From assembly GCF_003590095.1 (NCBI RefSeq), contig NC_039482.1, positions 9,627,657 through 9,691,656 of the forward strand: a DNA stretch of 64,000 nucleotides. The letters run 5' to 3'. Shown piece by piece: positions 48,301 to 57,300 of this stretch. Source of the stretch: Trichoplusia ni. Taxonomy: Eukaryota; Arthropoda; Insecta; Lepidoptera; Noctuidae. Positions within the stretch are counted from its first letter, which is position 1, and every line of letters begins with the position of its first letter. The translations under genes and the position numbers were made by a program. Under the pieces are notes generated by a model that was not told the DNA's origin, did not search any database, and was given only the letters and a program-made list of their open reading frames with translations.

Positions 48301-49903
48301 GGTTCGGTTTCAAACCCAACTCAATCTAACTACAACCTTTCAAAGTCATATGTACTTTTTTAATTATTCTAGGACAATACTGTCAAACGGTGAAAGAAAA
48401 TATCGTGAGTTATCCTGCACACCAAATATCGGAATCTGATATCGTAAATACGCAGTGATTTATCAATACTCAAATCTTTCCTAAAAAGAAAAATGGCTGT
48501 GCCCAACAGTTGGCCATTATCTACATGTATCTATTAAGGTTGTACATCCCGTTCCCTTGATAAATGTATTTTGAAATGAAACTAGAATGGCTCTAGTACT
48601 AAACCACTTTCGAAAATCTCACACTAAACACGACATCGTCGAGTGAAATCCATAGCCCTTAATGGGGCTTGAATCTAGTTGGCAGTTTCTACTGATGCTT
48701 CTGATAGAATCTCTTCTTTTTCCAAGCTTCTCTTTCACTTTTTTGGCCAAATGTCCTCTCGTATCTGGCTTAATCATCACACAAACTTCACCAATAACGA
48801 CCTCGGCGATGATAGTGTTTCTCTGTGCGAACAGTGAATGATGTAGCGATCATCTTTACCCAGCAGTCAGGTCCAGTGGGTGACGATCTTTGCCCATTTC
48901 TCAGGCTGCATTATCGTGACCAACCCACTCGCACTAAGCCTGGTGGTTTTTTGCGGCATCCACTACTTATTTTATGAACGTAATCTAGTGCAATACATCT
49001 CTCAAAAGTTTATTGACTCGTTCTATTAGTATTTTTTTATCTAGACCACTGTGTCCCTCACCTGATCAAAGGCTTCCCCCAAAACCGTTCCACGCTTTTC
49101 TAGCCTGCCCCACCTAGCATTTCATTTACAGAAATATTCCATCATGACATATGAAAATAATCAAGTCACTTCGCAAGCCATTCGGGCAATCGGGAAAAAC
49201 GCGAGAAAATGCGTTGCACAAATTCTATAGCCCGTACCTTATAACAACATTAGCAAATGTGTTATCGAACTACAATGAACTGTTGATTCATATTTTCTCA
49301 CATGTTTCCTCTCGGTAGCAAAGTGCGGCCTTTGCAGCTTTGCAAACATTTTGGACTTAATACACGATTTCCTAAAGTACATGGGCAGGTGGATTCAAAC
49401 ATCCGAAACCAATAGCGAATTACATCACTAGATAGCGGCATATGAACTTTCCGTTTTTTTTTTTGTTTAAGCTAAAATTTTGACACATCATTTAAAAATC
49501 GGTCATTGTAATTTTAAAAGCATATTAATGTGTGATACGAAATTGACTACAAACAGGACAAAGTATAACACCATGAAGAACACCACTACTAATTACATAA
49601 TTACTGTGAACATTAAATTACACAATGTGAGATGTTACATAAATTGCATCAACACTCTATAATCAATTATATCACAAACACTTATTTTTCTTACACGTGA
49701 AGCACCCACTATAAAAACTTTAAAGTATTAAAAAAAACACTTAAACTATACAAATTTGAATATGAAAAAAAAACTAAACGAAATTTCAAAAAAATCACCA
49801 TTGCGTAATAATTTTGAAAGCTTTTTGTTATCAACTTCAAATGCTCACCTCTAGCCGTAAGCAGATGGATGATGACGAGATGCAGCAGCAACAACAGCAG
49901 CAT
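41229..49903 (-). CDS. Gene A: large secreted Cys-module/Lys-rich precursor (seven exons, 1,369 aa)
   Basis: I do not recognise this protein. Exons (minus): 49903-49849, 45916-45694, 45500-45436, 45351-45283, 45161-45078, 44994-42496, 42343-41229. They total 4,110 nt, in frame throughout. Residues 1-18 are a leucine-rich signal peptide. At 38-80 is a first Cys region (CPAVGYFF..., then CX2CXCX7CX7C). At 124-163 is a second, ending in CX2CX2CXCX5WXCX5C, with VWC- or pacifastin-like spacing but no exact match. About 166-418 is a very Lys-rich basic tract ending in RNKR, a furin-type site; a hydrophobic stretch (ALSVIGTGMLASYYLCL) follows shortly after. The rest is Asn/Lys/Ser-rich with many NXS/T sequons and coiled-coil-like helices, with a second site GRSKR near 967. 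The C-terminal exon (999-1369) is acidic. It is a paralogue of genes B and C. A secreted, proteolytically processed structural or matrix protein is plausible but unproven. Confidence 0.85.
42496..44994 (-). CDS. Gene A exon 6: 833-codon Lys/Asn-rich exon
   Basis: Acceptor AATTTTAG|AGAAAACC and donor GCTCCAG|GTAATA. It has an unbroken 2.5-kb frame in AT-rich DNA, strong evidence of coding. It starts with a KKTKKKSKRK run and contains both KR-type cleavage motifs and many sequons. Confidence 0.9.
45078..45161 (-). CDS. Gene A exon 5: shared CX2CX2CXCX5WXCX5C module
   Basis: Acceptor TTTCTACAG|CTGACTGG and donor CAGACA|GTAAGT. It codes ADWCIGCTVCDCDANGRWDC and HVLSFCPD. Every Cys and the Trp align without gaps with gene B exon 4 and the gene C exon at 63.9 kb. 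Confidence 0.88.
45283..45351 (-). CDS. Gene A exon 4: ECKPF...DDC segment
   Basis: Acceptor TTTTTAG|TGTTC and donor CACCAG|GTTTGT. It codes KTECKPFESSFSDDCPP. It aligns with gene B exon 3 (MECIPFISRYTDC), keeping E-C-x-P-F and D-C. Confidence 0.8.
45436..45500 (-). CDS. Gene A exon 3: basic linker
   Basis: Acceptor TTTTTTAG|GGATAC and donor GAGATC|GTGAGT. It codes DTRIRRSPGFADLFFRDATR and D. It is phase 2 to 1, which restores phase 1 for the later exons. Gene B has no counterpart. Confidence 0.75.
45694..45916 (-). CDS. Gene A exon 2: first Cys region
   Basis: Acceptor CTGTTACAG|ATGCTCC. It codes VEKCPAVGYFFRR, then GPCYLCFCQEENNAVCWKR and RRCN. The frame requires the donor AAGAG|GTTGGT, although a stronger-looking GTAAAG lies four bases further on. 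GC content is high for the region. Confidence 0.82.
45917..49848 (-). other. Gene A intron 1 (3.9 kb)
   Basis: Separates the signal-peptide exon from the first Cys exon. It contains a diverged repeat near 46.9-47.0 kb and a small Cys-containing open frame (47201-47404) that cannot be joined in frame to gene A with a good acceptor. Confidence 0.65.
47201..47404 (-). CDS. Weak candidate: small Cys-containing peptide ORF in gene A intron 1
   Basis: 67 codons from a true ATG. An N-terminal stretch with SSLHLHLLVTTQIISYIA could be a membrane or signal segment, followed by CNTCKRSEGL and CDVPQQRDCRKW. Four Cys in the last half and higher local GC are the only support. It may be chance. Confidence 0.2.
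   Translation of the reverse strand: MAQRYLRLTPSKDIFYSSLHLHLLVTTQIISYIACNTCKRSEGLEVIKQDCDVPQQRDCRKWLAWFR
49849..49903 (-). CDS. Gene A exon 1: signal peptide
   Basis: MLLLLLLHLVIIHLLTAR plus one base, donor AGAG|GTGAGCA. It is the only ATG in this open frame; the upstream extension would need a GTG start. Joining G to AT of exon 2 gives Asp19, in frame with the Cys module. Confidence 0.82.
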
Positions 49904-51291
49904 GGTCGCCGCCGCAAGCCTGAATATGCGCAGGAGTCGATACGGCGACAACGTTCGCGCACGGCCACTATTTACAAACACTTAAGAGAATTTCGCGATT
50001 CCGTTGCAGTGACGGATTTGGGCGATTCAATTGAAACATTTAGAATTCAATTGTGTTTGTTTTACTACGTATTAGATATTGTTTCGATCGATGATTGGGT
50101 TATGTCAATTGTGACAGACAGGTCGTGACAAAAGTTGAAAAAGTTAGCTGATTTTGGATGAAATCTAGATTTGTATTATCTAATGCCATATATTAATCCT
50201 GTGGGAAAGACAAAAATATGTTCGTCTTCTTACTTATCAACTAGACCTCATCTTCAAAAGAGCATAATATCCTTCTGATTGAGAAAATACACCAAAAATA
50301 ACAAAGTAAATCTACAAAAACGTAATTATTTTTCAATAAAAGACCCGTGCTTGTTGGACCCTTGTCCCCAAATAAGTCCTTGGCTAGAAATGGAGTACAT
50401 ACATAATGCAATCGGTGATAAAAAATTAAACAGAATTGATAGAATCAAAATGAATAATGGGATAGCCCTTTCTATCTACAATAACACTACACACCCATTG
50501 TGATGTGAATCATAGATCTCCTTCGAATCTAACAAAGATCTTATTGTTAACTAATAGTACACAATAATTAGATGCATGGATAATCAAAATAACAAAATTT
50601 GGTTGAATGAACTTGTAAAAAGTTTTAGCATTAGAACCATACACGTGGTGAGGCAAGGGATTTAGCAGAATAATCTTTAATTAAAACTGGTAAGTTGTAT
50701 ATTATTCTCAATATTTTATTTTTCTCAAGACCGATGGAAGGAATTCTTGACGTTAAGTTCCAAGATCGAACCCGCAACACCACACTGCGTTACAATACTG
50801 GCGAAAAGGCTAAAATGGGATTGGGCAAGTAACGTCAGCATCATGGCTGGTGTCTGCAAGACGAAGACAACTCAATAGGAAGCTGGTAAATGCTCGGTGA
50901 TTTGGTGTGATTTAGGGTTGACCTTCACCCGGTAGTGGAATGCAGTAGAATGGGTAAATACTTATATCAGCAATTTGTTTTTTACACTATCAGGCTGCGA
51001 AGAATAATAACTAAATGAAGAACATGAATGAATTTCAGTTTCATAAACTGTATCAGTCAACTGCTAATTATTGATAGAGTTTTACATTAATGTCATTTTT
51101 TTATCGTAAGTCCTTTTACTTAAGCACCTAAATCTACTCACAACGTCTTCAAATATAACAAAGCACTCTTACAACTATACAAAAACAAGAAAAAAGAAGT
51201 TGACAGCCCCAAGTCCGTCCCGGCAATTGAAAACAATAGCTACAGTAAACAGTTGGTTAAGTTAGCAAAAGCAACCAATCACTCGACGACG
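49904..51291. promoter_or_regulatory. Divergent promoter interval between genes A and B
   Basis: 1.4 kb separates the start codons of A (minus) and B (plus). The part nearest A (to about 49,985) is CpG-richer (GTCGCCGCCGCAAGCC, ACGTTCGCGCACGGCC), and the rest is AT-rich. No convincing TATA box was found. The geometry would suit co-regulation of the pair. Confidence 0.4.
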
Positions 51292-51334
51292 ATGCAGGGG
51301 TGGGTGTGTGCGCTCGGCGTCCTGTGCCTCTTCG
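51292..51334 (+). CDS. Gene B exon 1: signal peptide
   Basis: MQGWVCALGVLCLF plus one base, donor CTTCG|GTGAGAC. The open frame continues upstream only through a TTG, so this ATG is the start. Confidence 0.8.
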
Positions 51335-54300
51335 GTGAGACCTTACACGTCATTCTCTACGTCATTACTACCCATTACGTCACTCAATCCAGGCATATCA
51401 TTAACTGCGTCATCAGTACCATCCACGTCATCATATCCAGACACGTCACTTACGCGTTATTTGTTAGTTGTCATTGTAGATTCTGGACTTATTAGCTCAG
51501 CATTTTCAGTTTTCGGAAAGAATGTTGCTTTGTCCGGATCGTCGATGGCAATCTTCTCGCTTTCAGCTTTTGGCTTCAGGTCTCGTAATGATGGATGTCC
51601 CATTACTAAAAAGAAACTCACTCAAGTAATTCAAGAGATTTGATACTTTTCCCATTCATTGACTCATCTCGATCAATGAAAGAGGTTTCATTCAGAGATT
51701 TGATTCAAATCTATGCATTGTGTTTGAAGCTTACCTTTGATGTATTGTTTACTGTTTTAAGATGCTTTTGTTGTTCAATATACTGACAGAAACGCCTCAA
51801 ATTCTAAGAATTGATTTCGAATTTGCTTCTTTTTTAAAGCAATTGAGTTTTGAGATATTTGGCTTAACTCAAGTTAAGCTTGTGTTCTATCTATCTATGT
51901 AACACAACCTGGTGTTCGTCGGCTTAACACGTCTTTGAATAATTCTAACTCACGATGCCTTTCCACTGGACTATCATTGCCTTATATTTAACCATAATAA
52001 TGCATTATTATCCATATCATCGCTCCATGTTCGACTAGTCCTCCCGTAACAAACCAATCATCGTTCATGATTATTTGATTGATCATTCCCAATGCATCAT
52101 CTTTATTCTATTTATTTTGTTACTTCCTATAATTAATTCCAGTAGTAAACATTCTCAAAGTCCAACTTACTGATTTCAATCACTCCGTTACTAAGATTTA
52201 GCCTATCGTCAACTTTTCATGTTATTGTTGACTCGTTTTTCAAGGTTTCCGAGCACTTTTCACTTGGTTTCGTACCGATTTCTTGCTGTATTGCACACGT
52301 AACTTTTTTCGTCACGTTTTGCACTTAAAATATTGTTGGTTTTCTTTAAAATTATTGTGTTTTTATGCCGGTAAATGGATGTAGTATGAAGAAAAATAGT
52401 TTCTGGTGCATTGAAAAATTAGAGGATATTCATTTTTTAGCTTATTTTTAGATACTGCAGTATTATCTTACATTGATTTTTAGACCGTTTTTATTTATTT
52501 ATACTTCTTGTAGACGATAAAATTGTAAAAAGGCGGACCTAACATCGGTAACCAACTTGTACACGATGATAAGAGATAACTGAGTATAAACGATAGTCAG
52601 GTTATTAAAACTCTTAAATGTATCTTTCACAAAAATTTACCGTAACTACATGTCATACGGTATCTCATGCCTAAATCTGGGTAACCGTTTTCAAGTCTTC
52701 AGCTTATGCAAGTAGCAAGCTGGATCAAATAGTTTCTAACATCAAGACTACATCACTTATAATAAAATCCTGATCAACCTCAACCTTATTTCATCCTATT
52801 TCTCCAGGAGTGACATCAGGCAGCCTGTTCCGTTACCACCGAGGCACGTTCCGTCGCACAGACGACTGTAACATCTGCTTCGCTGACGACTGTCTGGTGC
52901 TGGACCAGGCGCGATGTGACTACTACGTGGAGACAGATAACCTGCTAGACAAGGACGACGATACACCAGCGTTCTCTGGTAACGAGGAGCTCAGGAAGGA
53001 ATGTGATTCGTTACTACATGATCATGTGGAAAAAGGTTGGTAAAGTTCCACTTTTTTCTTGGGTTTCTAAGAATTTTATTGTATCTGAACCAAAGTAACC
53101 CATTTGGGACATACCTAATTAAAAAGAACCTATGGAATGCTGTTTAGCTACAGAAATTGCTTTGTTTTGAAGGTTCCGCCGAGAAGTAAAATGATGATTC
53201 TATTACTGACCCCGGTGTATGTGAGTCTGCCAGACATCAAAATTTAACTGTACATGAAACAAAATGTTAACTTTCTGACTAGTTTTCTGTTACCGCTTTA
53301 AAACAGATAAATATAAACATTTACGGGGCTTCAAACATATCTTCTTTATCTCTTCCAGCCTTATTATCTGCGACTCCGATGGAATGTATACCGTTCATAT
53401 CCCGATATACCGACTGTAATAAAGGTGAGTTCTTATTTTAATTAATACTATAATTAGCTCTTACAAACCAGCCTATAATATAGGGTTTGAGCATTGATCA
53501 CTACGCTAGCTCGCTGGGGGTTGGCGACTTCAGATTTCAATTTATGGAATCCAAGTTTCCTCACAATTCCTTCAACAATTATCAGAAAAAATAAGAAAGT
53601 GCTGGTAACTTTTCAAAAGTCACATCGTACTTCGCACGAATTGGGATCGAACCTTCACCACGTGCATATAAATCCATGCAAAAAAACCGCAAGGCTATCA
53701 TCGGTAGTCATTACAAAACGTGGCGACCCCTTAGGGATTCATACTTATTATATCCAAAAAGTAAACAAAACCAGTTCCTTAGTTTGTCCTTAAAAACTAA
53801 CATTAAAGACAATACAATGTTTCTGTAACAATATTAACAAAATAACACTTCAAAGAAACAAACTTTATTGAAACTTCCGCGTAATTGGAATAATTTAAAC
53901 ACGTATGGAGCGTTGGATTGTGTTTCATACGAAAAACAATGTTCGCTTCGTCAGGCTGTTCCCCGGGATGTTATCATTGTGACAGCTAGTGGCCAAATTG
54001 TACACATTTGTGTGTTTTCTTTAAACATGCGTTTGGTACACGCGCGGATGTTTTCGCTAGGACCACATAGTTCTGTTTTGGTTTCGTAAATATTTTATTT
54101 GTTTTGGTTTTTGTCGTGATACTTTAACTTTCATCATCATCATCATCATAAGCCCATATTCGACGGCCTATGTCCAATTGTAAGCCTTCAAGATCTATCT
54201 TCGGCTAATTACTACTTACTTATATATACCTATATTTATTTACGTATATTTAACTTTTAAGTTCAGAGAGCTAGGGAATGATAGATCTACAAACAAATAG

Positions 54301-57300
54301 AGACACGTAAAAGAAGATAAATTCAAATGTAAAGGGTTGTCAAAGGAATAGTTTTTTAAAAAAGGGTCGTGAGTTGAACTTTTCTGTTCAGAGAAAAGTA
54401 GTCTATACACGGTCTATTCACCGTGATTTTTTAGTCGTCTTACAAAAGCAGCCCAGTTCATGTATTCAATGACTAGAATACGTTCATGATAAAAAAATGC
54501 AATTTTTATTCAATATTATGATGCAATTCATAGTTTTTTAGAAACACAGCTCTGTTGCGAGCTCGGTCCGAGCCTTGTAACAATGGTGAGGGGCGCGGGC
54601 GGCGGCATTTTTATCATTTTTAAGAGTATATTTCAGATTTCTCTTGTTTAATTTTTCTTCGTACTTATTATCTTAGTTGATGATAATAATAAAATAAAAT
54701 AATAATCGCGAATAGGGGTATTTTACGTCGGATACATGAACTGGGCTACTTTTGTAAAACGACTAAAAAATCACGGTGAATAGACCGACATTTAAAAAAA
54801 AGAGCTAAAAATCAAATAAAAGACGAATTTCACTCAACATCAAAAAACACTTTAGAAATGTACCATTTTCCCACACATCCCCAGAGAATGTGTGTATCGG
54901 CTGCAAGTCCTGCTCGTGCACCGCTGAAGGCAAGTGGAACTGCTCGTCCAGCCAGCAGTGTCACACCAAGGACGCTGAGCTTAACATCGACCACCGCGTT
55001 CTCGTGCTAGTGCTGGAGAACATGATGGATGGTGAGGCGTTTACAGATAAACTTAGCAGGAGACGGTGTGGCGACGACGTGACACTCTTTTATAAGTTAA
55101 AAAGCTCATAAAGACTTCGAACTAATAGGGTATTTGACGAAAGAAAACTATTTAGTCCACTAGACAGATTTCAAAAAAATTTGGGATATTTTTTTTGCCG
55201 TTTCCACCCAGAAGACAAGCATAAAATTTGTAAGATCCATTAATTCTAAGTTTGAGTGCCATGCACATGTGATGGAATATTTGTGAAACAAATAATAAAT
55301 TTCTGAGAGCGGGAGTACTTATCTTAAAGAAAAAGAATAAGATGCGAAAAACAAATACTTAATTTCTCAGGCTGATAACTCAAGTCCTTGTTTTTTATTT
55401 AATAAATGAACTCGAAATTGGTTGATAACTTAATCGCCGATCTGAGTTTCATCAAATTAATTCCAGATACCAAGCGAAGGAAATCAAAGCGCTCTGTGAC
55501 AGGCAGCCCCGAGGAACTGAAGAACGTCACGACGTTATCACTAGAGCAGATGTCGGAGTGGATATACGGGGTGAAGCCGCTGGAGCAGAAGTACAGCCTC
55601 ACGCAGGCGCACACCACGTCCGGGAGTACGCTGCGGAATGGGTCTGAGGTTACGGAGACGGTTACGACGGCTATGTCTACGGAAACTGGTAATTGTGAAT
55701 GTGAAATGTGCTCATCTCATAAGCTTGGTAAAGTTAAGTAAAATTTTACCGGGCTGTTTCTCCCATTTTGCTGCTTCTAATTAATTATTCCATGCGAGTT
55801 CCAAAACTATTCCCTGGGATATACCAAGATTAAGTGCTTGGTGGTTTTTGTTAGTTATCACTTTTGATCCTGGTTTACGAGAGTTGCAATGATAGGCAAA
55901 CATGTGTACCGTTTGTCCCATTAAAAAATGCCTGGTACAGGCCTCTAAGCTAACTGCTAATAAACTAAGAAAAAGGGCTCATCTGCTAATAGACGGTATT
56001 ATAACTAGAAAATCTTGTATCACTACTACCCAAGTTGTAGATATTGTTTATTTCTTAAATTTTAAGAAGCTTAAAATTTTTTATTCACTCACTGTACAAG
56101 AGAAGAAAACGCTCAAAATTTAAATTAAGAAAATCGCAGCACCATAATACAAATGCATGTTTTTTTTTTCTACAGCAACAACAAAAGCAACAGCTAACCC
56201 ACCAGGAGTCACTACCAAAGCTGTGAAAAACGACGCAACAACAATAGAACCATCAACCATGTCAGACAGCGATTATGTGGCCTTCGACGAAGTACTCCGA
56301 AGCATCGCAGTAGACAACAAAAGTTATAACCGAAGAAAACTACCATTGGATAACGAACTAAGCAACAAAACATTCGACATAGATTACATGTTAATGGATG
56401 ATGAAAATATTAATAATATAACGACTGAAAATGCAACAGCCGATGAATTAAGTTATGTAATAAACTTCATGCGTGATGAAGAGGTTACTGAACCTCCTAT
56501 AGATATAGATGAGTCTACTAAAATAGTTATTGATTTGTTGGAGACCGTTGCACGTGGTGCACCTAACACTACTGAGGCTCAAGGTATAGTTGCTTTTACT
56601 TTGTTAGAAATTCAGATAATATAAAAAACAGTTTCGTTTTTGTAGATAAGCCCTTCAAAGTTAGAAATTGTATCAGAATTCGCCAACAGAAAAAAATAAA
56701 GGTCTTAAGCTAATAACCTAGAAAAACCTCTTTTCTATTCAGGTACGAGAAAACAAATGGTAATTGTGATCTCAAATCCAAAATGAGCGTTGTATAGCAC
56801 ATTAGCTACTAACACAAATCTCGAAAACCTTTTCATTGTTACAAATGACAATAGTGTCAAATGCCATTGAATGTATAAAAATGTAACCATTCAAATATAA
56901 TAAGCATTATTTTGAAAGGACATTGGACAGCTTATCGACGAAGGGACTTTGAATTTAGCCCTTGGTCCACTTCATAGATTGTAAATCTATCTTTAATAAT
57001 CCTTTTTTTAAACGGACCTTCATTTCTACCTATTAAATGTTTCAGATTTCGAAGTATACAATAAAGATGAAGACATAAGAAACGGATTTGAAAATACAAA
57101 CGACATTATAGAGTACAATGCCGTCAACATCATGAAAAGAGAAATCACAGAAAACAGCATGATGAACGTCACGAATGCTCTAACATTCATAATTAACACC
57201 ACAAACACAACCTATGTGACTGAAGACGCCATAGATCTCACTGAAACTGTTCTGGTACCTTTGAATAAAATCATTAATGACAAAAAGAGAGAACTAGAAG

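Larger units (their letters stand above)
53425..54884 (+). other. Gene B intron 3 (1.5 kb)
   Basis: Contains a SINE (about 53.61-53.72 kb), a CAT-repeat with a repeat fragment (54.13-54.2 kb) and a 378-bp MITE (54410-54787). No coding sequence was found. Confidence 0.7.

Noticed and set aside
49814..50128. Plus-strand frame with a Gln run (QQQQQQ)
   Set aside because: The Gln run is the antisense of the Leu-rich signal peptide of gene A.
53494..53793. 99-codon open frame in gene B intron 3
   Set aside because: It overlaps a SINE and does not fit the splice phase of gene B.
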